The notes: generated by a model not told the origin, from the sequence alone. 11,147 nucleotides of DNA from Holophagaceae bacterium (GCA_003158505.1 PMJK01000099.1:1-11147), one strand, 5' to 3'; positions 1 to 5,696 are shown, counted from the stretch's first letter. Program-made: numbers and translations.

Positions 1-1
1 T

Positions 2-1027
2 GCCATCCCTGTTGACCGGCCCATTCTCCGCACTGCCTCCCATTCCGAAGACCGTCCTGTTCGCCGCCCTGCCTCCCATTCCGAAGATCGGCCCGTCCGT
101 CGCCCCGCCGCCCATTCGGAGGACCGACCGGTTCGCCCTGCCAACTCCGAGGACCGGCCCATTCGCCGCACTACCACCCATTCCGAGGACCGTCCCTCCC
201 GCCGCCCCACGGATCGCCCCGTCTACAGGAGCACCCGCCCCTCAACCTCCGCAGTCGTGAAGCCCAAGCCTGCCACCCCCGCTTCTTTGAGAAAAACCGG
301 GCCGCGCCCTGGGGGCCCCGGGCAGGAACGTCTCCAGAAGATCCTGGCCGCGGCAGGCATCGACAGCCGCAGGGCCTGTGAGCAGATCATCCTGGACGGC
401 CGAGTTCAGGTGAACGGATTGACTGTCACTGAGCTGGGCACCTGTGCGGATCCACGCAGGGATGTCATCACCGTGGACCTGATCGAGGTCCAGCGCGAGG
501 CGCCGGTCTACATTCTCATGAACAAGCCCAAGGGTTACGTCACCACGGTGAAGGACGACCAGGGCCGCCCCACGGTCATGGCCCTGCTGAAGGGAGTCCC
601 GGGCCGCCTCTATCCCGTGGGCCGCCTCGATTTCAATTCCGAAGGCCTGCTGCTCATGACCAATGACGGAGCCCTGGCGCAGGTGCTCATGGGTCCCGAG
701 CACGAGATCCCCAAGGTGTACCTGGTGAAGGTGCACCGCAATCCCCGCCCCGAACTCATGAAGGAATTCCAGGAAGGCTTCCTGCTCAGTGGCCGCCGGT
801 TGAAGCCCTGCCATATCGAGATCGCCGAGAAAGGCGACAACCCTTGGCTGAAGGTGACCCTCACGGAGGGCAAGAACCAGCAGATCCGCCGCATGTTCGC
901 CGCCGTGGGCCACCCCGTCAGCAAACTGCGCCGGGTCCAGTTCGGCCCCCTGGCGGATCCCCTCCTGAAGCCGGGCGCCTGGCGTTATCTGAGTCCCCAG
1001 GAGATCGCGGCGATCAAGAGCCTCTAG
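2..1027 (+). CDS. rluB: Pseudouridine synthase, RsuA/RluB/RluE/RluF family, partial at 5' end, with repeat-rich N-terminal extension
   Basis: Isomerises a specific uridine to pseudouridine in ribosomal RNA; the RluB-type 23S target is inferred from the family, and RsuA or RluF specificity cannot be excluded. Counting from the GTG at 257, an S4 RNA-binding domain spans about residues 24-70 (RLQKILAAAGIDSRRACE), followed by the catalytic domain with GRLDFNSEGL, whose Asp125 (codon 629-631) is the family's catalytic aspartate. The conserved EGKNQQIRRMF lies at 204-214. The reading frame stays open to the left edge. Upstream of 257 it encodes about 85 residues of Arg/Pro-rich repeats (HSEDRPVRRP units), and the GTG at 257 has no Shine-Dalgarno sequence, so I take the gene to start outside the window. 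Low-complexity basic tails occur in some members of this family and may help bind rRNA. It is convergent with the next gene, 8 nt apart. Confidence 0.93.
   Translation, partial: AIPVDRPILRTASHSEDRPVRRPASHSEDRPVRRPAAHSEDRPVRPANSEDRPIRRTTTHSEDRPSRRPTDRPVYRSTRPSTSAVVKPKPATPASLRKTGPRPGGPGQERLQKILAAAGIDSRRACEQIILDGRVQVNGLTVTELGTCADPRRDVITVDLIEVQREAPVYILMNKPKGYVTTVKDDQGRPTVMALLKGVPGRLYPVGRLDFNSEGLLLMTNDGALAQVLMGPEHEIPKVYLVKVHRNPRPELMKEFQEGFLLSGRRLKPCHIEIAEKGDNPWLKVTLTEGKNQQIRRMFAAVGHPVSKLRRVQFGPLADPLLKPGAWRYLSPQEIAAIKSL
41..211 (+). repeat. Tandem 36/33-bp coding repeats (HSEDRPVRRP units)
   Basis: Five consecutive units begin at 41, 77, 113, 146 and 179. The first two are 36 bp (12 codons) and the rest 33 bp. 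In the pseudouridine synthase frame they read HSEDRPVRRPAS, HSEDRPVRRPAA, HSEDRPVRPAN, SEDRPIRRTTT and HSEDRPSRRPT. A degenerate partial unit (VDRPILRTAS) precedes them and a DRPVYRSTRP tail follows. Unit lengths are multiples of three and many changes fall at third positions (gaa/gag, gac/gat, cgt/cgg/cga, cct/ccc), which suggests the repeat is kept as protein. Confidence 0.85.
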
Positions 1028-1035
1028 GAATCTAA

Positions 1036-1479
1036 TCAGGCTAGGTGGAGGCTCCTCACCGCGAGGAGCACTTCCCGCAGGAAGCACACCAAGGCCACCA
1101 CGAAGGCGGTCATGGCGAGGATGAACAGCGAGGCCACCGCCATTGCCACACTGGCCCTCATCACGGCGCCAAGAAAGACCGTCGCGATGCTGACACAGAC
1201 CAGCAGCGCCGCAGTGGTGCCGAAGGTGATCGCGAAATTGATCATCCGTCGCCGCTGGGCCAGGGTGCTCATCTCCGCATGAATGGCCTGCACCCGGTTC
1301 TCATGGGAATCCTCCAGGCGTTCGTTCAGGGCCCGGGCCCGATCCACGATGCGTGCCAGTCGATTGGACATCACGCCAAGGATCGTTCCGATGGCCGTGA
1401 GCAGGAACACCGGCGCCACCGACAGCTGGATGACATGGGAGATGTCGTAGATGGTCTGGTCGGAAACGGGCGCAAGCAT
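1036..1479 (-). CDS. DUF2721 family membrane protein
   Basis: A 147-residue integral membrane protein of unknown function. It matches the DUF2721 pattern as I recall it: a short N-terminus, a first hydrophobic helix (about 18-37, VAPVFLLTAIGTILGVMSNR), then the characteristic NRLARIVDRARALNER segment (39-54). A cytosolic-looking charged stretch follows, then two more hydrophobic helices (about 80-104 and 108-134). The ATG at 1477-1479 is preferred because the first helix begins soon after it, as in other members; the nearby Shine-Dalgarno signal is poor (AGGT directly abutting the ATG). It lies 72 nt downstream of ribA on the same strand and ends 8 nt from the convergent pseudouridine synthase gene. 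No function can be inferred from the neighbours. Confidence 0.85.
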   Translation of the reverse strand: MLAPVSDQTIYDISHVIQLSVAPVFLLTAIGTILGVMSNRLARIVDRARALNERLEDSHENRVQAIHAEMSTLAQRRRMINFAITFGTTAALLVCVSIATVFLGAVMRASVAMAVASLFILAMTAFVVALVCFLREVLLAVRSLHLA

Positions 1480-1517
1480 ACCTAATTGCTATCAGCTATC
1501 GGCACTCAGCCGCCAGT

Positions 1518-1535
1518 AAAAACGCCGCGACCGGC
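1518..1535 (-). terminator. Possible weak intrinsic terminator after ribA
   Basis: On the minus strand, a 4-bp stem (GCCG, loop GTCG, CGGC; 1535-1524) is followed by one G and a run of five T (1522-1518). It lies 17 nt past the ribA stop and 38 nt before the DUF2721 start. The stem is short, so this is tentative. Confidence 0.3.
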
Positions 1536-1551
1536 CGTGAGCAGACAGCAT

Positions 1552-2211
1552 CTATAGAGCCTCTTCCTCGAAGTCAAGCAGATGGCCGCTCTTGCGGGCC
1601 TTGGTTTTCAGATAACGAAGGTTGTGGGGGTTGGAGGCCTGCTGGTGGCGCTCCCGCTCCACTTCAATGCCGGCGGATTCCAGCGCACCGATCTTCCGTG
1701 GATTGTTGGTGAGCAGCTTCACCTGGGTGATGCCGAAAAACTTCAGCATCTCAACGGCACAATCATAGGTCCGCAGGTCATCCGGAAAACCCAGCGAATG
1801 GTTCGCCTCCACGGTATCGAGCCCCTGTTCCTGCAAGGCATAGGCCTTGAGCTTGTTCAGGAGACCGATGCCGCGGCCCTCCTGACGCAGGTAGAGCACC
1901 ATGCCGCCATGTTGGTCGACGTAGCGCAGGCCCTCTTCCAGCTGCTGGCGGCAATCGCATTTCAGGCTGCCCAGAACGTCGCCGGTCCAGCATTCCGAGT
2001 GGATGCGCACCGGAATCCGCCGGCGCGCATCGATCTCCCCTGCCACGATGGCGAGGTGCTCCTTGCCCGTGGCGTGTTCCAGGAATCCGTAGACTGTGAA
2101 CTTCCCGAAGATGGAAGGCACGTTGGCCTTGGCGATGAACGGAACCTTCTCAGCCTGCAGTTTGCAGAACAGTTCGAGTTTGGGGGCGGTGCTGGATTCT
2201 TTGGGTGACAT
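1552..2211 (-). CDS. ribA: GTP cyclohydrolase II
   Basis: Converts GTP to 2,5-diamino-6-ribosylamino-4(3H)-pyrimidinone 5'-phosphate, formate and pyrophosphate, the first committed step of riboflavin synthesis; cytosolic. The 219 residues carry the zinc ligands Cys74, Cys85 and Cys87 in HSECWTGDVLGSLKCDC, the RQEGRGIGLLNK loop (109-120), and Tyr124 in KAYALQ, which aligns with E. coli Tyr105. DTVEANHSLGF, LLTNNPRK and the C-terminal YLKTKARKSGHLL also match. This is a stand-alone RibA, not a RibBA fusion: the roughly 20 residues before the family start contain no DHBP synthase domain. It is about 20 residues longer than the E. coli enzyme, mostly at the N-terminus. The ATG at 2209-2211 has no strong Shine-Dalgarno sequence. 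No other riboflavin gene is in the window and I see no FMN riboswitch upstream. Confidence 0.97.
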   Translation of the reverse strand: MSPKESSTAPKLELFCKLQAEKVPFIAKANVPSIFGKFTVYGFLEHATGKEHLAIVAGEIDARRRIPVRIHSECWTGDVLGSLKCDCRQQLEEGLRYVDQHGGMVLYLRQEGRGIGLLNKLKAYALQEQGLDTVEANHSLGFPDDLRTYDCAVEMLKFFGITQVKLLTNNPRKIGALESAGIEVERERHQQASNPHNLRYLKTKARKSGHLLDFEEEAL

Positions 2212-2318
2212 GGCATTCCAGGGGAGGTTGCGGTCGTCTCATTGGATGCCGCACACGGGAATCTGAAGTCTGATCGCAGGATCTCGTCTCGGCAATCCCT
2301 TAATGTCTAATCTTAAAT
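2212..2318 (-). other. Intergenic gap between nrnA and ribA
   Basis: A 107-nt gap upstream of ribA. Apart from the inverted repeat at its nrnA-proximal end I see no convincing -35/-10 pair, no FMN aptamer-like conserved core and no coding potential. It is more AT-rich near 2300-2340 than its surroundings, so a ribA promoter there is possible but not demonstrable by eye. Confidence 0.4.
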
Positions 2319-2325
2319 CTAGACA
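2304..2325. repeat. Inverted repeat TGTCTA-N10-TAGACA over the nrnA stop codon
   Basis: TGTCTA (2304-2309) and TAGACA (2320-2325) form a perfect 6-bp inverted repeat with a 10-nt AT-rich spacer. The right arm contains the nrnA stop codon (CTA on the plus strand at 2319-2321). With no GC-rich stem and no clear T-run it is a poor intrinsic terminator; it could equally be a protein-binding site before ribA or chance. Confidence 0.35.
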
Positions 2326-3314
2326 ATATCCAAACGAATTTGGTCCATGACGGCAGCTTCCACTTCGGCGATGAAGGCCTCCAAGGGTTGGGAGACCTTG
2401 GCTCCGGAGGCCAAGCGGTGTCCGCCGCCACCGAATCGGCGGCAGACGGCGTTCACGTCCACCCGCTCCCGGGAACGCAGGCTGACTTTGGCCCGGCCAT
2501 CTTCGGTCTCGGAAAAGAGGGCCGCGACCTCGACGCCCTTCAACTTGCGGGGTTCTTCGACCAGTTCGTCCAGATCCTCGTGGGAGGCCCCACAGGCCGC
2601 CAGATCCGCCTTGGTCACGGAAACATAGGCGAAGCGTCCGTCATCCTTCAACTGGAGCCCGCCCATGGCCCTGCCGAAGAGTTTGAGCTTGGAAGGAGTA
2701 GCGGTCTGGTAGAGGGCATTGAAGGTCCGGGCGGGATGGACTCCCTGAGCGATGAGATCCGCCGCGGCGATATGGATTTTGGGGGTGCTGTTGGAGTGCC
2801 GGAAGTTGCCTGTGTCGCTCACCAGCCCGGCATAGAGGGCCTGGGCCATCACGGGCGGAAGCTCGCCTCCGATCCGGGGTCGAACCAGGTCATAGACCAG
2901 TTCGGTGCTGGCGCTGGCCGTTGGATCCGTGAACTCCTCGTCGAAGCCCTTGGGCGCATCCTTCAGGTGATGGTCGAGGCAGGCTCGGTCCGCCTTCGTT
3001 CTTTCAAAGGCGGCGAAGAGGGCCCCCATCCGGTGAGGTTCCGAGGCATCGATGAGCAGCCAGGCATCCGGCCAGGACGCAAGGTCCTGGTGGGCCCCGG
3101 TCGGTTCGAAAGGCTCGATCCAGCCCATAGGATCCAGGAATTGCAGGTTTTCGGGCAGGGCAGGCGTCACCACGATCCGGGCGTCCTTGCCTCCGGCCTT
3201 CAGATGCGCGGTCAAGGCAATGGAGGCGCCCACACCATCGCCATCGGGGTTCTCATGGGTAGTGAGAAGAATCCTGTCATGGCGGTCGAGAAAGGTGGCG
3301 AAGCGATCCAGCAT
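2319..3314 (-). CDS. nrnA: DHH/DHHA1 family phosphoesterase, NrnA-like (nanoRNase / pAp phosphatase)
   Basis: Predicted to degrade very short RNAs (2-5 nt) and/or dephosphorylate 3'-phosphoadenosine 5'-phosphate in the cytosol; some relatives hydrolyse cyclic dinucleotides or their pNpN products, so the substrate is inferred. The 331 residues show the full DHH order: motif I HENPDGDGVGAS (His20, Asp24, Asp26), motif II Asp89 in LLIDASEPHRMG, motif III DHH at 114-116, motif IV VSDTGNFRHSNST (Asp167). The C-terminal DHHA1 domain carries the RFGGGGHRLASGA nucleic-acid-binding motif (294-305). Manganese-ligand positions appear intact, so it should be active. The ATG at 3312-3314 is preceded by GGAGGT 11 nt upstream and AGGA closer in. 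It starts 33 nt after the adenosine deaminase stop and is probably cotranscribed with it. Confidence 0.92.
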   Translation of the reverse strand: MLDRFATFLDRHDRILLTTHENPDGDGVGASIALTAHLKAGGKDARIVVTPALPENLQFLDPMGWIEPFEPTGAHQDLASWPDAWLLIDASEPHRMGALFAAFERTKADRACLDHHLKDAPKGFDEEFTDPTASASTELVYDLVRPRIGGELPPVMAQALYAGLVSDTGNFRHSNSTPKIHIAAADLIAQGVHPARTFNALYQTATPSKLKLFGRAMGGLQLKDDGRFAYVSVTKADLAACGASHEDLDELVEEPRKLKGVEVAALFSETEDGRAKVSLRSRERVDVNAVCRRFGGGGHRLASGAKVSQPLEAFIAEVEAAVMDQIRLDIV

Positions 3315-3320
3315 GAAAAT

Positions 3321-3339
3321 CCTGACCTCCGCAGTCAGG
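3321..3339 (-). promoter_or_regulatory. Hairpin over the nrnA Shine-Dalgarno sequence
   Basis: In the mRNA, CCTGAC (3339-3334) pairs perfectly with GTCAGG (3326-3321) across a TGCGGAG loop. The putative ribosome-binding sequence GGAGGT runs from the loop into the 3' arm, and the closer AGGA also overlaps the 3' arm, so folding would partly hide it. Located in the 33-nt gap between add and nrnA. Confidence 0.4.
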
Positions 3340-3347
3340 ATATCAGA

Positions 3348-4415
3348 TCAGAGCTGCTCCTTCCGGCTCTCCAGGCTCCCTGGTTTGAATGCCTTCAGTT
3401 CGTGCACGACCTCCGCCAGCAGTGCGCGCTTGAGGGCATAGGGGAGAAAAGCGCTCTTGAAGCCCATGATGATGACCTCCTCGATCTCCTCCAGGCTGAA
3501 GCCCAGTTCCTCGTGGATGACCTGGAATTCACGGCTCACCGTGGTGCCCGTCACCATGCGGTTGTCGGTGTTCACGGTGACGCGCAGGCCCAGGTCGTAG
3601 AACAGGCGAATGGGATGGTCGGCCATCTTCTTCACGGCCTTGGTCTGCACATTGCTCGATGGGCAGCACTCCAAGGGGATGCGGTGGTCGTTCACGTAGT
3701 TGAGCAGGTCTCCATCCTCGATGAGGCGCACTCCGTGCCCGATGCGGTGGGCGCCACAAAGGTGGATGGCTTGATGGATACTCTCGGGCCCATAGGCTTC
3801 ACCGGCGTGCAGGGTGCAGTTGATATTGTTCTGGAGCACGCGGCCAAAGGCGTCCTTGTGGCGCTTGGCGGGGAAGTTTTCCTCCGCGCCCGCCAGGTCG
3901 AATCCCACCACACCCTTGTTCTTGAAAGCGACGGTGAGGTCCGCCAGGCGGAGCGAAATGTCCGGTGAGATGTGGCGCATGCCGCAAAGAATCACACCGG
4001 TCTTGATGCTGTACTTGCGCTCAGCCTGGGCCAGACCCTCGAGTACGGCCTGCACGATGGCGTGCAGGGTGAGGCCATTCTGCTGGTGGAGGATGGGGCT
4101 GTAGCGCACCTCCATGTAGCGGACATTCTCCTTGGCCGCGTCCTCGGCCAGCTCAAAGGAGGTGCGTACCAGGCTCTCGTAAGTCTGCATCACGGAGAGG
4201 GTCACATCAAAGGCTCGCAGGTAGTCCACCAGCGACTTGCAGTCGTCCCCGACTTCGACGAAGGGTCGCAACCCATCGACCGAATCAGCCGGCAACTTCA
4301 CCTTCTGCCGTTCTGCCAGCTCGAGGATGGTCGGGATGCGGAGACTGCCATCAAGATGGACATGCAGGTCCGTCTTGGGAAGGCGCTGGAGGTCCTGGAT
4401 TGTCAGTTTGGCCAT
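3348..4415 (-). CDS. add: Adenosine deaminase family protein
   Basis: Zinc hydrolase predicted to deaminate adenosine/deoxyadenosine to inosine in purine salvage. With the start at 4415 it has 355 residues, normal for the family. Metal-binding TDLHVHLDGSLR supplies His18 and His20, TLHAGE (201-206) supplies His203 and the catalytic Glu206, RIGHG gives His227, and VNTDNRMVTGTT supplies Asp284. Asn285 replaces the second Asp of the mammalian NTDD motif; an NTDN variant is, as I recall, usual in one bacterial subfamily. Substrate could instead be 6-amino-6-deoxyfutalosine of the alternative menaquinone pathway, whose deaminases are in the same family. The frame is open up to 4544, where an ATG overlaps the fur stop as TGATG, giving 43 extra residues without family resemblance that run through hairpin DNA. 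I prefer 4415 although no Shine-Dalgarno sequence precedes it. Confidence 0.93.
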   Translation of the reverse strand: MAKLTIQDLQRLPKTDLHVHLDGSLRIPTILELAERQKVKLPADSVDGLRPFVEVGDDCKSLVDYLRAFDVTLSVMQTYESLVRTSFELAEDAAKENVRYMEVRYSPILHQQNGLTLHAIVQAVLEGLAQAERKYSIKTGVILCGMRHISPDISLRLADLTVAFKNKGVVGFDLAGAEENFPAKRHKDAFGRVLQNNINCTLHAGEAYGPESIHQAIHLCGAHRIGHGVRLIEDGDLLNYVNDHRIPLECCPSSNVQTKAVKKMADHPIRLFYDLGLRVTVNTDNRMVTGTTVSREFQVIHEELGFSLEEIEEVIIMGFKSAFLPYALKRALLAEVVHELKAFKPGSLESRKEQL

Positions 4416-4470
4416 GGGAAAGGCTAGCGCCTTGTGCGGATGTGGGCTATGGGCCGTGGGCTGTGGCAAA

Positions 4471-4497
4471 GCAGAACCCGGCTCCGCCGAGTTCTGC
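4471..4497 (-). terminator. Strong hairpin after fur, probable intrinsic terminator
   Basis: On the minus strand GCAGAACTCGGC, loop GGA, GCCGGGTTCTGC forms a 12-bp stem, closed at one position by a U-G wobble in RNA, followed by TTTG. On the plus strand the same position is a C-A mismatch, so the structure fits minus-strand transcripts better. It starts 47 nt past the fur stop and ends 55 nt before the add start. The short T-run leaves room for a REP-like dispersed element instead. Confidence 0.6.
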
Positions 4498-4505
4498 GCG
4501 GGGGT

Positions 4506-4537
4506 CCGGGGGTGTGTGCGCAGCATGGAACCCCCGG
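4506..4537. repeat. Inverted repeat CCGGGGGT-N16-ACCCCCGG between fur and add
   Basis: Perfect 8-bp arms at 4506-4513 and 4530-4537 flank a 16-nt loop that contains the small palindrome TGCGCA (4517-4522). It begins 7 nt past the fur stop and lies 8 nt from the terminator-like hairpin at 4471-4497. Two GC-rich structures in tandem within a 128-nt gap resemble intergenic palindromic repeats; copy number elsewhere in the genome cannot be judged here. Confidence 0.55.
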
Positions 4538-4543
4538 AGAGCA

Positions 4544-5044
4544 TCAGGTACTCAATTGACTCAACCGATGCGCGAGGACGGAATCATCCGTGGCCAGGGC
4601 CTGGCAGGCCTTGCATAGGCCGAAAATCTGGTGGCTGTGATGCATGGGTCTGAAATCGAATTCGCGGCAGATCTGCTCCTGGAGCGCCTCCAGTTTCGGA
4701 CGGAAGAACTCGATGATGGCATCGCAGTTCAGGCAGATCAGGTGGTCGTGATGCTCGTTGCTCCGGACCGCCTCGTAGTGCGCATGCTGATCGCCGAAGC
4801 TGCTCTTCCGGACCAACCCGCACTGAACGAGCAGATCCAGGGTCCGGTAGACGGTGGCCCTGCTGATGGCTTTCCCCTTCTGCTTCAGGGCCATGTGCAG
4901 CTGGTCGGCATCGAAATGATGAGGCTGGCCGAAGACCTCCTCGACCAATTCCAGACGCTCACCGGTCAGCTTCAGCTGGCGGGACCGTAGAAAAGTCTCG
5001 AAGCGTTGCTGTTCTTCGGGCCGTTCGATCTTGGGCTTGCGCAT
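4544..5044 (-). CDS. Fur family metal-responsive transcriptional regulator
   Basis: A dimeric DNA-binding repressor of the Fur/Zur/PerR family, 166 residues. The N-terminal winged helix covers about 15-90, with the recognition region AISRATVYRTLDLLVQCGLV (59-78) and the metal-site segment HHFDADQLH (42-50). The dimerisation domain has HHDH (98-101) and two CxxC pairs, Cys104/Cys107 and Cys144/Cys147, which form the structural zinc site. Which metal or peroxide signal it reads cannot be told from sequence alone. The ATG at 5042-5044 has a good Shine-Dalgarno sequence (GAGG, 5-nt spacing, 5050-5053). It is divergent from the tautomerase/winged-helix gene, and the shared 103-nt region carries palindromes, so it may autoregulate and control that gene; this is inference. 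Confidence 0.95.
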   Translation of the reverse strand: MRKPKIERPEEQQRFETFLRSRQLKLTGERLELVEEVFGQPHHFDADQLHMALKQKGKAISRATVYRTLDLLVQCGLVRKSSFGDQHAHYEAVRSNEHHDHLICLNCDAIIEFFRPKLEALQEQICREFDFRPMHHSHQIFGLCKACQALATDDSVLAHRLSQLST

Positions 5045-5089
5045 GGGATCCTCGGCGGAAGTTTACATGAATTGTTTCAGGATTCGCAT

Positions 5090-5103
5090 TTTACAAACGT
5101 AAA
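5090..5103. promoter_or_regulatory. Putative operator palindrome TTTAC-AAAC-GTAAA
   Basis: A perfect 5-bp inverted repeat with a 4-nt spacer overlaps the plus-strand -35 hexamer. Related half-sites occur on both sides: GTTTAC at 5061-5066 and GTAAAC at 5128-5133, themselves inverted to one another. Position and symmetry fit a repressor site, most simply for the adjacent Fur-family protein or the winged-helix protein encoded at 5148. It does not resemble the classic E. coli Fur box closely. Confidence 0.45.
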
Positions 5104-5118
5104 TCCCATGGCTATTAT
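5090..5118 (+). promoter_or_regulatory. Sigma-70-type promoter for the gene at 5148
   Basis: TTTACA (5090-5095) lies exactly 17 nt before TATTAT (5113-5118), matching 5/6 bases at each hexamer. The predicted start near 5125 would give a leader of about 23 nt containing the ribosome-binding GGAG at 5139-5142, five bases before the ATG. A perfect TATAAT on the opposite strand (5119-5114) overlaps this -10 and could serve fur, although its -35 is poor. Confidence 0.7.
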
Positions 5119-5147
5119 AGTTCTTTCGTAAACATAGTGGAGCGCCC

Positions 5148-5696
5148 ATGGCCATAGTTAGTATCGAATCTTCCAATCTCTCCTCGGAACAGAAATCCCG
5201 AATCGGGGAACGCGTCATCACCGCACTGCAGCATGAAGGCATTGCCCCTGGATCCGTGGTCGTACTCTTCCAGCCCGAGCGGGGCGACATTTATCTGGAT
5301 GGGCTGCTGGTCCAGGTCCAGGTGGATGCTCCGGCGGCCGTTCCGGCGGCCCCTGCCCCACGGGCAGCAGCCCCAGTCCAGGAGGCGGCCCCAGCCTTCA
5401 AGACCAAGGCACGCCGCTCCAAGCCTGAGCTTGAGGATATGAAGAATCGGCTGATGAGTGCCCTTCAGGACAAAGGTTCCCTCAGCAGTTTCGAGGCCCA
5501 GGTCGCCCTCGACCTCAAGGATTGCGACTGGGCCCCGGCCACACTCCGTCGTCTATTCACCGAGCTGGAAGAGACCAAACTCATCGTCAAGAACGGGCAG
5601 AAGCGAGGCACACGCTATGTCTGGAAGGGCATCGCGAGCACCCCTCAATCCGCTCCGGCGGTGAAACTCGTCAAGGCCGAGAGCGAAGAAAGTTAG
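5148..5696 (+). CDS. Two-part protein: tautomerase-like N-terminus and winged-helix-like C-terminus
   Basis: A 182-residue protein I cannot assign to a named family. Residues 1-42 (MAIVSIES, then SSEQKSRIGERVITALQHEG, then VVVLFQ) follow the beta-alpha-beta pattern of the 4-oxalocrotonate tautomerase superfamily, but residue 2 is Ala where active enzymes have the catalytic Pro. Residues about 60-85 form an Ala/Pro-rich linker, and 86-92 are basic (KTKARRSK). Residues 93-162 have a helix-helix-helix-wing pattern: ELEDMKNRLMSALQ, SSFEAQVALDL, APATLRRLFTELEETKLI and a GTRYVW strand, typical of winged-helix DNA binding. A short acidic tail ends the protein. It is divergent from fur, with a good promoter and ribosome-binding site. 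A DNA-binding regulator whose N-terminal part oligomerises or senses a ligand is inference. Confidence 0.75.
   Translation: MAIVSIESSNLSSEQKSRIGERVITALQHEGIAPGSVVVLFQPERGDIYLDGLLVQVQVDAPAAVPAAPAPRAAAPVQEAAPAFKTKARRSKPELEDMKNRLMSALQDKGSLSSFEAQVALDLKDCDWAPATLRRLFTELEETKLIVKNGQKRGTRYVWKGIASTPQSAPAVKLVKAESEES

Noticed and set aside
41..211. Possible CRISPR array or minisatellite
   Set aside because: Units are directly adjacent without unique spacers, have lengths divisible by three and vary at synonymous positions, so they are protein-coding repeats.
12..260. Pro-rich open frame of 82 codons over the repeat region
   Set aside because: The repeat is in frame with the pseudouridine synthase in the neighbouring reading frame, with codon-like third-position variation; the 12-260 frame is its shadow and ends at 260 without any family resemblance.
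242..1087. Long minus-strand open frame opposite the pseudouridine synthase
   Set aside because: Antisense shadow of a well-recognised gene in GC-rich DNA; no family motif and it overlaps the DUF2721 gene end.
2212..2318. FMN riboswitch upstream of ribA
   Set aside because: I looked for the conserved RFN-element cores and paired arms on the minus strand and found none; the gap is also short for one plus an expression platform.
2340..3968. 542-codon plus-strand open frame
   Set aside because: It lies opposite nrnA and add, both with complete catalytic motifs on the minus strand. The translation has no recognisable motif, and long antisense frames are common at this GC content.
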